Shown here piece by piece: positions 50,001 through 56,014 of a stretch of DNA of 64,000 nt. The stretch covers positions 44,499,705 through 44,563,704 of the forward strand of contig NC_092350.1 in NCBI RefSeq assembly GCF_963676685.1. Direction: 5' to 3'. The translations under genes were made by a program, and so were the position numbers. Position 1 is the first letter of the stretch; the number at the start of each line of letters is the position of its first letter. The notes beneath the pieces are model-generated. The model was given only the letters and a program-made list of their open reading frames with translations. It did no database searches and was not told where the DNA came from. This stretch comes from Mytilus edulis. Lineage: Eukaryota > Mollusca > Bivalvia > Mytilida > Mytilidae.

Positions 50001-52344
50001 TTCATGTAATTGTTATTTTTTTTTTACAAATAATACGAGTGTAATAACTTTGCAATATTTGTTTTGTTATAGGTCTTGTTGTTGCTGTTCGGGATCATGA
50101 ATGTTTTCGACTTAAATTGTTGTTCACTCAAAAGAAACGAGTTGACGGTGAAAACAACGGACTAAGGCAGGAAAAGGCCAAATTACTTGTGAGTATATAT
50201 GCATAAATATATGCATAAATGAGTATGAAAAAACACTTGTCTTTGTCAGCATTGGTCTTTATTAATAATTTTATGTTTTATTTTCATAAAATTGTGTTTG
50301 CGATTTTGTTATACTGTTCATTCTCGGTTCTGTATTCGGACATCTCCATCTCTTATTTGTAACTTCTGAATCACTGATTATTAATTTGCATTAATATCAT
50401 TGGTACTCAATTCACCTTAAATGACTTTTCTAACTTTTTATTTTATTCCAAACCAAAAACAAATAATTTCACTGAAAATATCTTGCTATATACGATATAA
50501 GTATATTGGAAATAAGTAAAAACGTACTATAATTTTCTTAACGCATTTCGAAAAGTAAAACAAATGTGAAAAACTAATCAGATACAAACATTACCATCTT
50601 TGCCACACACACTGATACTTGTATTTCAATTGAAAAATATACAACGTTTACTAAGCAATGACATTTCGTGCCAATGACCCAATCAATCTTTTGTGTTTTG
50701 TTTGTAATAGAATAATACTAGAATATCAACATGAAAGTTGCTTTATACAATCTCTTATCTGTAAGTCTACATATAACTAGATTCTGGCAAAAACATATGG
50801 TGTATATTAAACAATAGTTACATGTAAATAAATAAGAACAAAGTCACTGCTCGTTTCATAGTTACATTGAATGTTCACATTATTGAATACATTCTCATTA
50901 ATAACAAGATGTTGTAGATGAGCTGACGTAAGATAAGTCATATTTCATGGGTGAAAACAAAGTGAACAACACTTGTGTTAGGTGTTTTGTTAAGTGTTCA
51001 TAATAGAAAACGAAATATAAAGTAATTTGTGACGACTATGCATTTATTTTGAATTTATACAATAGTATTTGAAATCCTTACTGTTATGGAAACCCTTGCC
51101 AGACTGCATAGTCCTTCCTTTCAGCTTAATTGATGTAAATAGCCTAACAAAGTCATTTCATATTTAATATTCATAGTTCGACAATAGTTACGAGAATATA
51201 ATCTTATTTACTAGTAAAATTGTATTGTACCGTTTTATCATTTTCAGGAACAAATAGAGTTGCTGAAAAAACTATGTCTCGTTGAAGGTATAGATGAATG
51301 GAAAGTCCAACAAAATCTAGGTAAGAGCAATAAATGTTTAGAGTGCATTATTTTGCTTACAGGAAAACATTAGGATGGAATTATGTAGTGTAAAGAAAGT
51401 TCATATTCCAATTAAGGGGGGGCAGTGAGCAAGGAATTGGCTTATACACAGAAACGTAATGATATATGAAACCATAGGACTGGTTCTAATATTCTGTTAT
51501 GAACTATAAAAAAACCTTTAAAACTTGAAATAATTCTTGAAAAAAATGCTTATTCTTAATCATAAATGTATGTTGTCATTGTGTTTTACAAGTTAAGTAT
51601 TGAACTAATGTTTTACAACTTGAAATATACAAACAATTAATGGAACAAATATGTCAGTTTGAATAACAGCTTACAGTTTTGGTGGGACTTTTATTTACTA
51701 ATACTGCATATTTTTTATAAACATTAATTTTCAATACAAAATTACGTATAGTTTTATCGTTTTTAGTTCCAACCTCAACTAATAAGGCAAGAGGATTAAA
51801 AGGCTCATTTGCCAGTCTAGCATTTGGCTCACTTGTCGGCACAAAAGAAAATGGAAGAAGTTTTTGGAATATGTTACACGCACCAAAGATGCGAAGAGGA
51901 AAATCAGAAGAATGGACTGGTAAACTAGGCGTTTCAAAAGAAGATACTATTTCACTTAAAGATTGTCATAAAAATTCTATAAGTGGAAGTACACAAAATT
52001 TAAAGAAAAACAAAGTTATAACTCAACAGTTATCACATCAATTTACTGTTGAAAGTGACCCAGGAACAGCGGAGAAGAAATCGCGATTCAAAGCAATTAA
52101 ACGATTTCTTAAACGGCAAGAGACTGTGTCATCGTATTCATCAAACGATACTATCGATAAATTATCGTCAAATCATACACCTACCTGTAGTATCGACGAT
52201 GACAGTGTGGGCGTTTCCATTCCTAGTGGTATTAATATCGGATTTGAATTACAGCGTTCTGACGATGAACTCAACGAAACAACAGAATTTATTGATCAAA
52301 CAAACTACCAATCTCAAAAAACAAACGATAACGAAGACGTGTAA
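10727..52344 (+). CDS. HVCN1-like: Voltage-gated proton channel-like (Hv/HVCN family) voltage-sensor protein, 9 exons, 581 aa
   Basis: Join of 10727-10789, 30312-30451, 41231-41355, 42178-42635, 43304-43357, 44048-44186, 50073-50188, 51248-51320 and 51767-52344: 1746 nt, one open frame, every intron GT-AG with compatible phase. The product is a membrane voltage-sensor domain without a pore domain. S1 is about residues 82-105, S2 247-270, S3 281-299 and S4 307-334, followed by a coiled coil (about 335-389) and a polar tail to 581. Compared with human Hv1 (family knowledge), D93 matches D112 (proton selectivity), E100 E119, D104 D123, H249 H140, E262 E153, K266 K157, D283 D174, D294 D185, R323 R211 and N326 N214. 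Missing are R205 (L317), R208 (G320), F150 (L259) and H193 (S302). Human Hv1 is 273 residues; the extra length lies in the S1-S2 loop and C-terminal tail. Proton conduction is inferred from D93 and is uncertain given the altered S4. A TMEM266-like non-conducting sensor is the alternative. Confidence 0.9.
10790..14080. other. Intron 1, first part: nothing recognised
   Basis: AT-rich sequence with short T and A runs. No protein homology, RNA gene or long repeat seen, apart from a degenerate trace of the mussel repeat with GAGCGTCACTGA near 11960-12000. Confidence 0.6.
14090..14240 (+). repeat. Diverged fragment of a dispersed repeat in intron 1
   Basis: The block with 'ccaaatgagaccactatccaccagag' resembles the opening of the repeats at 20940 and 22690 in order and wording but is strongly diverged. 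Confidence 0.35.
14420..14620. other. GC- and CpG-richer island within intron 1
   Basis: About 200 bases with many CG dinucleotides (for example ATCCCGCGCAGCTAAACGGA) stand out from the AT-rich surroundings. It contains no recognisable exon with acceptor and donor. Likely a fragment of an unknown repeat. Confidence 0.4.
14753..14781 (+). repeat. (GGGGT)n microsatellite
   Basis: Perfect tandem GGGGT units followed by a G-rich run (ggggggagggagg). G-tracts of this type can form quadruplexes (inference). Confidence 0.9.
15104..15240 (+). repeat. Dispersed mussel repeat A (GAGCGTCACTGATGAGTC core)
   Basis: The core with GAGCGTCACTGATGAGTC, then 'tagacgaaacgcgcgtctgg', then 'cctggtatc' recurs in this window at 37845-37940, 39745-39880 (-), 53345-53500, 62484-62610 (-) and 62625-62700. 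Confidence 0.85.
15240..16350. other. Intron 1: nothing recognised
   Basis: Contains a small 24 bp direct repeat near 15457-15500 (ggaaggtgactttgtg twice). No exon-like segment with suitable phase found. Confidence 0.5.
16353..16450 (+). repeat. Near-perfect 49 bp tandem duplication
   Basis: Two adjacent copies starting TTAACCCGAATAATCCAGTC at 16353 and 16402, with a single visible G/A difference. Recent duplication. Confidence 0.92.
16450..17870. other. Intron 1: nothing recognised except a short repeat fragment
   Basis: A fragment of mussel repeat B (tgtctcaatggcaatcataccacatctcc) lies at about 17268-17298; the rest is unassigned. Confidence 0.5.
17879..18041. repeat. Foldback (long imperfect inverted repeat) element
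   Basis: The left arm begins CGATTATCAGGTTGTCTGCA at 17879 and the right arm ends CCTGATAATCG at 18041. The arms of about 70 bases pair through AAAATATCAGCTGC and GACATAATAT, with a short loop around 17950-17972. A transcript would form a long hairpin. Probably a non-autonomous foldback/MITE element. Confidence 0.85.
18895..18994 (+). repeat. Imperfect minisatellite, TTCTTCTTGTCGCTAAA-type unit
   Basis: About five degenerate copies of a 17-20 base unit (ttcttcttgtcgctaaa) abut the MITE that starts at 18998. Confidence 0.7.
18998..19277. mobile_element. 280 bp MITE with ~44 bp terminal inverted repeats and TTA target duplication
   Basis: The ends are GGGAGCTGCCATTTGATTTT and the complementary AAATCAAATGGTAGCTCCC. 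The arms continue to 'gctaggatgaaa' and pair with one mismatch. TTA flanks both sides (18995-18997 and 19278-19280). TTA/TAA 3-bp duplications and G-rich inverted termini fit PIF/Harbinger-type MITEs (family knowledge). The interior is five or six copies of an A-run followed by GGCAGGAC or GGCAGGATGA, so the body is a minisatellite. No transposase. Confidence 0.88.
19959..20026 (+). repeat. (AATC)n microsatellite
   Basis: Tandem AATC units with two AATA variants near the start. Confidence 0.95.
20940..21400 (+). repeat. Long dispersed mussel repeat B, copy 1
   Basis: It contains, in order, 'gatgtggtgtgagtgcc', 'gtacggccttcaac', 'cattcaaacg', 'aacgacaactactg' and 'cctgacttaggacagg'. The same ordered blocks occur at 22690-23340. 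Short ORFs here are by-products. Confidence 0.85.
21740..22100 (+). repeat. Dispersed mussel repeat B, 3' portion
   Basis: 'gagagtactcgcagttactgacagctagtt' and 'aaaaaatcatgca' match 23185-23255, and weakly 58000-58070. A segment with 'tacatcccgcctcaaaag' follows. It lies directly downstream, in reading sense, of the Penelope fragment on the other strand. Confidence 0.7.
22100..22550 (-). mobile_element. Penelope-like retroelement fragment, C-terminal end of reverse transcriptase ORF
   Basis: The open stretch 22548-22234 reads through PIVNFPFLDGDVPLVPSYGV, then YISQLVRYARV, then a segment ending in FTKFFHRHKDLISTF. This is the conserved C-terminal (thumb) region of Penelope-like reverse transcriptases; related copies occur at 46412-48600, 54540-55080 and 56720-56980. 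No RT catalytic core remains, so this is a 5'-truncated dead copy. Confidence 0.75.
22690..23340 (+). repeat. Long dispersed mussel repeat B, copy 2
   Basis: Same ordered blocks as 20940-21400, then the 21740-type portion, ending in the 'acacattccccgtttcc' module also seen at 52815 and 5265 (-). This is the fullest copy in the window. Confidence 0.85.
23340..24330. other. Intron 1: nothing recognised
   Basis: AT-rich; no homology or repeat structure seen. Confidence 0.5.
24330..24520 (-). repeat. Dispersed repeat fragment with a 32 bp tandem duplication
   Basis: 'tgtgtttgagcttttgatttt' plus 'gccatttgatta' is duplicated at 24402 and 24434. A single-unit relative lies at 53940-54070, beginning with the same 'agtcaggaat.tgacagttgttat' lead. 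A complementary relative (ccgatcggaaagtcc..caaaatcaaa) is at 45480-45620. Confidence 0.75.
24520..25676. other. Intron 1: nothing recognised; C13 run at 25248-25260
   Basis: Unassigned AT-rich sequence with a short duplicated 'tttctttcatatattc' near 24765-24800. Confidence 0.5.
25676..27060 (-). mobile_element. 5'-truncated non-LTR retrotransposon (CR1/L2/Jockey-like LINE) with reverse transcriptase remnant
   Basis: Read on the - strand, the RT core includes LDLSKAFDCLPHDLL (about 27035-26990), YKGVPQGSILGPILFNIFIN (about 26880-26820) and the catalytic YADD at 26792-26781. One frameshift separates the second and third blocks. The frame then runs through SNQMKANPEKFQ and LLGITIDFELNFNTHISNIC, a typical LINE RT thumb, and on to a 3' region with ERALRFIYQDHN-type sequence. 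The 3' end near 25676 is an (ATTGA/ATTCA)-rich tail, as in CR1/L2-type LINEs. The 5' end is cut at about 27060, so endonuclease and ORF1 are missing. Non-functional. Confidence 0.85.
27077..27427 (-). other. Unassigned 116-codon open segment next to the LINE
   Basis: An open frame without recognised motif. It includes a duplicated KSAQM phrase created by a DNA repeat (tttgcgccgatt three times near 27198-27265). It may belong to another transposon into which the LINE inserted. I cannot support a function. Confidence 0.25.
27430..30311. other. Intron 1, last part: nothing recognised
   Basis: AT-rich, no coding or structured repeat evidence up to the exon 2 acceptor. Confidence 0.5.
30312..30451 (+). 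CDS. HVCN1-like: Exon 2: N-terminal cytoplasmic segment with acidic helix (residues 22-67)
   Basis: The acceptor is TTTCTCTTGCAG and the donor is AAG followed by GTAACT. Phase is 0 in and 2 out; the last two bases (AG) join the first base of exon 3 to make Arg68. It encodes 46 residues, including a strongly charged, probably helical stretch (HLEQELEEEIKRD) just before the membrane region. The frame is open and intron-like sequence flanks both sides. Confidence 0.82.
30490..30960 (+). repeat. Degenerate dispersed repeat B fragments in intron 2
   Basis: 'ttgccaataagagacc' near 30518 and 'gggagttgtctcattggcactcataccacatc' near 30649-30680 are diverged pieces of the repeat found at 20940 and 22690, in opposing orientation. 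Confidence 0.55.
30960..32040. other. Intron 2: nothing recognised
   Basis: AT-rich unassigned sequence. Confidence 0.5.
32040..34425 (+). repeat. Tandem duplication, period about 1.23 kb
   Basis: TTATCAGCAA at 32051 recurs at 33281. The following landmarks keep nearly the same spacing in both units: 'tatagcagttatttcactgaagag' (32131 and 33360), 'atatactgtaaaatcaatcg' (32569 and 33799), 'aaaacatatttcatg' (33067 and 34236) and 'acagtattgaggt' (33131 and 34300). The copies are diverged and have several indels, so the event is old. No exon lies inside. Confidence 0.9.
34425..35456. other. Intron 2: nothing recognised
   Basis: A short (TTGA)n run near 34995-35010; otherwise unassigned. Confidence 0.5.
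35457..35580 (+). repeat. Three tandem copies of a 41 bp unit
   Basis: Unit 'accatacagtacacgtgaac' plus 'atatatagatgtagataacta' repeats three times with one visible change (atatatgg in the last). Confidence 0.93.
35581..37840. other. Intron 2: nothing recognised
   Basis: AT-rich. A repeat-like block with 'tacggattttactcactct' at 36811-36830 resembles 8137-8160. Confidence 0.5.
37845..37940 (+). repeat. Dispersed mussel repeat A, diverged copy
   Basis: 'gattcgagcgccactgacgag' and 'gtctggcgtatttaatttttagcctggta' align to the core at 15104-15240. Confidence 0.7.
38230..38345 (+). repeat. Repeat A fragment followed by a 26 bp direct duplication
   Basis: 'gtagacgagacgcgtctattggtgtaataaaat' is a repeat A relic. 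'gagtttttaccgatacctga' plus 'agta' occurs twice from 38292 and 38319. Confidence 0.6.
38345..39745. other. Intron 2: nothing recognised
   Basis: Several short ORFs overlap on both strands with no family signature; treated as chance. Confidence 0.5.
39745..39880 (-). repeat. Dispersed mussel repeat A, minus-strand copy
   Basis: 'acgccagacacgcgtttcgt' and 'ctacataagacttatcagggatgctc' are the reverse complement of the repeat A core, followed by 'gaagagcatggaggatccaaaattcc'. Confidence 0.8.
39881..41230. other. Intron 2, last part: nothing recognised
   Basis: Unassigned AT-rich sequence up to the exon 3 acceptor; see the rejected exon-like segment at 40487. Confidence 0.5.
41231..41355 (+). CDS. 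HVCN1-like: Exon 3: pre-S1 basic segment and S1 helix (residues 69-109)
   Basis: The acceptor has a strong pyrimidine tract (TTCTTCCTTTTCTTCGACAG) and the donor is AAAG followed by GTTATA. Phase is 2 in and 1 out. It encodes a basic membrane-entry segment and S1, in which IDCGLVLGELILDL closely follows human Hv1 S1. D93, E100 and D104 have the same spacing (7 and 4 residues) as human D112, E119 and D123. The Asp at the D112 position is the hallmark that separates proton channels from other voltage sensors. Confidence 0.92.
41356..42177. other. Intron 3: nothing recognised
   Basis: AT-rich, 822 bases, phase 1. Confidence 0.7.
42178..42635 (+). CDS. HVCN1-like: Exon 4: giant S1-S2 extracellular loop and first half of S2 (residues 111-262)
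   Basis: The acceptor is TTTTATTTCAG and the donor is ACAGAG followed by GTGAGA. Phase is 1 in (completing Asp110) and 0 out. In human Hv1 the S1-S2 loop is only about a dozen residues; here about 140 residues separate S1 from S2. The insert is polar and has a His cluster (H201, H204, H207, H213, H232, H234), a dibasic furin-like RSKR at 214-217, and N-glycosylation sequons at N158 (NDT) and N225 (NSS). The exon closes with FHATSIGIVLILLTE, matching the first half of Hv1 S2: H249 is at the Zn2+-binding H140 position and E262 at E153. L259 replaces the charge-transfer Phe150. Confidence 0.9.
42636..44047. other. Introns 4 and 5 around exon 5; intron 5 is part of a segmental duplication
   Basis: A degenerate repeat A fragment lies at about 42745-42800. 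The segment from about 43240 to 43780, including exon 5, is similar to 59550-60095. Confidence 0.7.
43304..43357 (+). CDS. HVCN1-like: Exon 5: second half of S2 (residues 263-280), 54 bp
   Basis: A micro-exon flanked by TTTTTATTTTTCAG and GTATGC, phase 0 on both sides. The 18 codons read TIFKVICFGKHFFEKKLE. This aligns without gaps to the end of Hv1 S2 and the S2-S3 linker and puts K266 at the K157 position. Without it S2 is cut in half, so its inclusion is required. A diverged copy of this exon lies at 59621. Confidence 0.9.
44048..44186 (+). CDS. HVCN1-like: Exon 6: S3 and S4 helices (residues 281-326)
   Basis: The acceptor is TTTCTGTTTTAG and the donor is AACA followed by GTAAGT. Phase is 0 in and 1 out. 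S3 starts VFDACIVALSFVVDLVF, keeping both acidic residues (D283, D294). The S3-S4 linker is three residues longer than in human Hv1 and lacks the Zn2+-binding His193. S4 reads FMLPWGVIRVVN: Trp207, Arg211 and Asn214 equivalents are kept, but R205 is Leu317 and R208 is Gly320, with a Pro at 318. The voltage-sensing helix thus has one canonical arginine. Confidence 0.93.
44187..45480. other. Intron 6, first part: nothing recognised
   Basis: AT-rich unassigned sequence. Confidence 0.5.
45480..45700 (+). repeat. Dispersed repeat fragment in intron 6
   Basis: 'tctcaaaaatactgaactc', 'ggaaagtcc', 'caaaatcaaa' and 'cctgacttggtataggca' are in an order complementary to the repeat at 24330-24520 and 53940-54070. 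Confidence 0.65.
46050..48600 (-). mobile_element. Decayed Penelope-like retroelement with GIY-YIG-like region upstream of the reverse transcriptase
   Basis: Reading the - strand from 48600 down, there is first a Cys-rich region with CKTCNML and CGIECTFCGLLYVGET (48490-48300). This is the zinc-finger-plus-GIY-YIG-like start of an endonuclease and is cut by a frameshift. A Cys-poor RT lead-in follows, then an open 219-codon block (48099-47440) with LHDKYVVVPADRTTNNIVFV and LPCLYWIPKLQKV. Beyond that the frames decay, but FNFEIINFP-like and YGIYISQLI-like pieces (about 46680-46600) and an ending SQMIHDDLDV with TAG at 46414-46412 mark the C-terminus. A 3' untranslated part follows with two direct repeats of 'ttgacgggat.ttt' (46158, 46263). 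Domain order matches the permuted (N-terminal GIY-YIG) Penelope group known from invertebrates. Inactive. Confidence 0.8.
48600..50072. other. Intron 6, last part: nothing recognised
   Basis: A short repeat B remnant ('gcgtcatttggtctttgtggtgatttgtctcgttgac') lies at about 49152-49190. Confidence 0.5.
50073..50188 (+). CDS. HVCN1-like: Exon 7: end of S4 and start of coiled coil (residues 328-365)
   Basis: The acceptor is TTTTGTTATAG and the donor is TTACTT followed by GTGAGT. Phase is 1 in (completing Ser327) and 0 out. It begins LVVAVRDHE, aligned to the inner end of Hv1 S4, where an Arg replaces Lys221. It then continues into a basic, Lys/Glu-rich helix corresponding to the dimerising coiled coil of Hv1. 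Confidence 0.88.
50189..51247. other. Intron 7: nothing recognised
   Basis: 1059 bases of AT-rich sequence, phase 0. Confidence 0.6.
51248..51320 (+). CDS. HVCN1-like: Exon 8: coiled-coil heptads (residues 366-389)
   Basis: The acceptor is CATTTTCAG and the donor is CTAG followed by GTAAGA. Phase is 0 in and 1 out. EQIELLKKLCLVEGIDEW continues the hydrophobic heptad spacing of exon 7. This suggests dimerisation as in Hv1, where the cytoplasmic coiled coil joins two subunits. Confidence 0.85.
51321..51766. other. Intron 8: nothing recognised
   Basis: 446 bases, AT-rich; a G-run at 51415-51422. Confidence 0.6.
51767..52344 (+). CDS. HVCN1-like: Exon 9: C-terminal cytoplasmic tail and stop codon (residues 391-581)
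   Basis: The acceptor is TTTTATCGTTTTTAG; phase 1 in completes Val390. The frame stays open for 191 further residues to TAA at 52342-52344. The tail is Ser/Thr/Asn/Lys-rich and probably disordered. It contains a basic amphipathic patch at about 493-507 (KKSRFKAIKRFLKRQ) that resembles calmodulin- or lipid-binding helices, flanked by Ser clusters, and ends in an acidic segment. Human Hv1 ends soon after its coiled coil, so this tail is lineage-specific and I know of no homologous domain. Confidence 0.85.
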
Positions 52345-52560
52345 AAGACAAAAATAAGTTATTTGGTTATGGATAAGGAACATGAAATGCCGGCAGCATA
52401 TTCATACCTATATACATTGATCTCAAAGAGTGATTTTTAGAATCTTGCGAACTGCTGATATTCAGTTAGAGAGATGTTCATCAACTTATTGTATGCAATC
52501 TTGTTTCATTCTCCAAGTACATCTCTAAATGTTTTACTTCTAATTGCAACGCAAATGGTG

Positions 52561-52566
52561 ATTAAA
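52561..52566 (+). other. Candidate poly(A) signal (ATTAAA) for the Hv-like gene
   Basis: ATTAAA lies 217 bases after the stop codon. No AATAAA occurs nearer. A further AATAAA-containing stretch (CAATAAAA) is near 53620, so the 3' UTR could be longer. Confidence 0.3.
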
Positions 52567-52814
52567 GAAATTAAAAAAGATAAAAATAATAATGGCGTTG
52601 TAAGTTGCGATCATGAACAAACCGCTTGTTCATAAATGACAAAAGTATTTATAAATTTTAATATTGTATCAGTAAGATGTTCAAAACAAATATTTCATAT
52701 AAAAATGTTGCAATGGAATCCTTTGTTATTCAATACTTCATTGAACGAATTCTATTTCCATTGGTTACGCTGGAAATCGAAAACTTGGAAAGAAAAAATT
52801 CTAGAAAGTGTAAG

Positions 52815-52920
52815 GGGAAAAATTCTAAATGCCTTCGGTTGCTGTCTGCTCTATGGTAGAATTGTTGTCTCTTTGACACATTCCCCATTTCAGTTCTCAA
52901 TTTTATTAAAAGCTGACTAA
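52815..52920 (+). repeat. Short dispersed mussel-type repeat (TTGTCTCTTTGACACATTCC type)
   Basis: Reverse-complementary to 5265-5350 and similar to 23290-23335. Confidence 0.7.
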
Positions 52921-53345
52921 AAAATAGTGAGAGACGTCTTCAGTCAACTTTGGCTGACTTGAACCTTTGCCAGACCCTCATTTGTAGTCAAGGTCGTTTA
53001 AGACCCTCAGTATTAGTGGCTGAAATAATAGTGGTTGGTAGACTGACAGAGAACAAAACGGCTACGCGTAACTTAAGTGAAATGCATTTCAGAGAAAGAT
53101 ATACAGAAACATCTTTGATATAAATATGTATTGCTATATAAGAACAGTTATTAGAACTAATGAGTCTATATTAAGTCGATATGGTTTACTTATATTTTGA
53201 AAATGCACAAATTCAGAGTTCTTAGACTGTTAATGATGTTTTTACATCTATCGGTTAAATGCGTTATACTTGATACTTAAGTCTTGGGAAACATCATTTA
53301 TTTTTTTCTTTCCCCAGACATAGATAACCTGAGTCGTATTTGAAA
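52920..53345. other. Downstream flank: nothing recognised
   Basis: No gene or repeat identified. Confidence 0.5.
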
Positions 53346-53500
53346 CAACTTCTTGGATTTTTGCATCATCAATGCTCTTAGATTTTGTATTAGTTTGGCT
53401 TTCTTACTATTTTGATCTGAGCGTCATTAAAGAGTTTTATGTAGACGAAATTGCTTCTGGTGTATTAGATTATAAGCCTGGTACCTTTGATAACTATAAG
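53345..53500 (+). repeat. Dispersed mussel repeat A, diverged copy
   Basis: 'catcaatgctctta' lead, 'gagcgtcattaaagag', 'tgtagacgaaattgcttctgg' and 'cctggtacctttgataacta' follow the repeat A order. Confidence 0.75.
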
Positions 53501-53684
53501 CATGTCGAAATGTACTATTGTATTGTTTATTTGTGTGTCCTTTTTCCTAAATGTTCTTGAATTTATTTGTACTGTAGTTCTGTCATGTATTGTTGTCATT
53601 TGGTGTTAAATGTAACATTGCAATAAAAGCGCGAGGCTTGGCTCGCCAAAACACTAGATTCAAACAACCATTTTTTGCTTAAAA

Positions 53685-54080
53685 TATCATGTACCAAGTC
53701 AGGAAAATGGAATTGTTAGCTTATTGTTCGTTTCTGTGTGTCTTGCATTGTCATTTGTTTGTTTTTATGCACTTCAGTGTCTCTGTTGTTTCGGTTTTTC
53801 CCTCGTTCAGTGATGTGTTTCCTTTGATTTGGTTTTTAATCCGGATTCGTTTTCTCTTAATCTATTTATGACTTTCGAATAGCAGTATACTATTGCATGT
53901 TGCCTTTAATTATTAATCTACCATTTGTACATAAGAAAACATCTGCACAAAGTCAGGAATATTACAGTTGTTATTCATTCGTTTGATGTGTTTAAGCTTT
54001 TGATTTTGCCATTTCCGTAGTGACTTTCCGTTTAGAATTTTCTTCGGTGCTGCGTATTTCAGTTATTTTTCTTTTTACAA
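53685..54080 (+). repeat. Dispersed repeat fragments related to 24330-24520
   Basis: 'tgtaccaagtcaggaaaatgg' at 53690 and 'caaagtcaggaatattacag' at 53948, then 'cattcgtttgatgtgtttaagc'. Two overlapping family members side by side. Confidence 0.7.
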
Positions 54081-54540
54081 TGTTAGTATCTACACACTTG
54101 ATCGACCGTGATTAAGTCAAACAAAGGATTTTATGCACATATATATGCAAATAAAACTATACAGATGTTCAAAGTTGAGTTATTTGTATATGAGTTATTT
54201 TCACATAATGTTAATAGATGTCAATAAGCAGCAGTTTTATTGTTTTCATGGTTTTTGACGTAGAAGCAAATAATATGGTTTTATGTCGTTGGAAATTTAC
54301 CTTTGTATGCTAGAGTTGTCTGCCTTCTACCAAAATTTATCGAGATAAAACGACGAATATATGCAATGGGTCTACCACGATCTATTTGTTGTTAGTAATT
54401 ATTTTGATATATGTGTTTTTGTTGATTTGTATTTTATAGAGTACTGCTTTGTGGGTCCGTTTTTAAGTAAATCAAAGTATTTCCAATCAGAATTGTTTAT
54501 AATTATTTCTTTGTCCACCTCCATTACACATGGCGTATGA
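54080..54540. other. Nothing recognised
   Basis: AT-rich unassigned sequence. Confidence 0.5.
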
Positions 54541-55400
54541 ATTTCCCCGTTGCTACACTACCTGAGAGCTTGCGTGTCCGTCATCATTTCCGGAATAGAG
54601 GGTTGCAGCTTTCATGGAAACTATGGAACCAAGTGTTCCTGGTAGTAGAGTTGAAGTCAACACGGTTGATTTACGGGCGCCATCCGAGTTGGTGACTGTT
54701 ATGGATATGTTCTAATTAAAGACAACCCCGCTCTTTATTCCTATATTTTCACATCACAATAAGAGATGATTTCAGTTTCCAAATTGTGATCTGTCCATGC
54801 CTGAGGAACAAAATTCCAACAGCGCCGGCATACGGAGTGTATATCTCCAAATGGATACAATATTCCCGTGCTTGTATATTCTATCATGATTTCCCTGATA
54901 GAGGGTTGCTGCTAACAAGGAAGCTATTAAACCAAGAGTTCCAAAATGGTGAGGTTTAAATAATTCTTACGTTGAATTTTACGGACGCTATCACGAGTTG
55001 GTTGACCTTTATGGAATAACCTTTTCACAGATGATATCGGATATGTTCTAAACGTCGTAACTACAATCCCCTTCCCTTTTCATGAATCTGACATACCGAA
55101 TAAGACTATTTACCGGGTTCGTTATAACACGAACAACACGACGGGTACCACATGTGGAGCGGAATCTGCTTACCATTCTGGAGCACCTGAGATTAACCCT
55201 TATTTTTAGTGTGGTTCGTTTTGCTTTAGTCTTTAGTTTCTATGTTGTGTCTTGTGTACCATTATTTGTCTGTTTGTCTTTTTCATTTTTAGCCAAGGTG
55301 TTGTCAGTTTATTATCGAGCTATGAGTTTAACTGTCCCTCTGGTATCTTTCGCCCCTCTGTTTTCATTTAAAATATCATTTTTAATGTTTTGTTGACATT
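54540..55400 (+). mobile_element. Penelope-like retroelement 3' end, with two consecutive C-terminal copies
   Basis: The C-terminal coding end appears twice: a very decayed copy at about 54560-54718 (iagaggg..lltwkl-type remnant, 'ggtgactgttatggatatgttctaa') and a better copy at 54776-55050 ending FYGRYHELVDLYGITFSQMI followed by SDMF and a stop. The 3' tail (55090-55395) contains ATTTACCGGGTTCGTTATAA, 'cgacgggtaccacatgtgg' and 'ggagcacctgagat'. It is the same tail as at 62880-63160 and, inverted, at 56440-56650 and 60090-60370. The RT core is absent. Confidence 0.8.
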
Positions 55401-56014
55401 TAATGAACTATAGCTTGGCTGATATAGAAACGATATTTTTTCGTGAAAATTGCATCACCACTCCAACTGCATCAAATTTCTTGGAAAGACTTACCACAAT
55501 AATCCGTTTTGTGTATTAATTGGTTAGAACTGCCTTGCCACCACTCCTAGTATTGTATAATAAGTCAGCGAAATATAATTACGTCCGTCATCAGTTTGAG
55601 CACACCGCAGCCTCTTGTTTTACGCTTAGCGCTATAGCTTAGGAAAATCAATTGAACCTGGTCGACAGGCACAGCCTTTAGGAGTTTCCCCAGTGAGTGC
55701 CTACGAGATTACTAACTCTCAATGTTTGTATATGCAAGTTGTTTTGATCAGTTGAATGTAGCTGCACTTTAAGATACACGTAGCTCCGTCAATGTTCTTG
55801 CAAAGAACCTTTTTAACTCAATTTCTAAAAAAACTGAAAATTTCATTTGAACAATTATCCGATCCTGAAGTTATACTATCTAATAATGAAAAGATTCAAG
55901 TGTTCGGAATCGCAAATATAAAAGCTATCAAGTTGATTAGCTTACTTTATTACAAATCGGGAAAAAGTGTCATTCGGTAAGTCAAAATCGTAATAGCAAA
56001 AAGTATTATAGACA
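55400..56014. other. Unassigned segment with a short Penelope-tail duplicate
   Basis: 'tagcttactttattac.aatcgggaaaaag' followed by 'cggta.gtcaaaatcgtaatagc' at 55937-55998 recurs at 56645-56705. The SINE therefore sits between two copies of the same segment. A 62-codon ORF at 55792-55980 has no recognised family. Confidence 0.5.
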
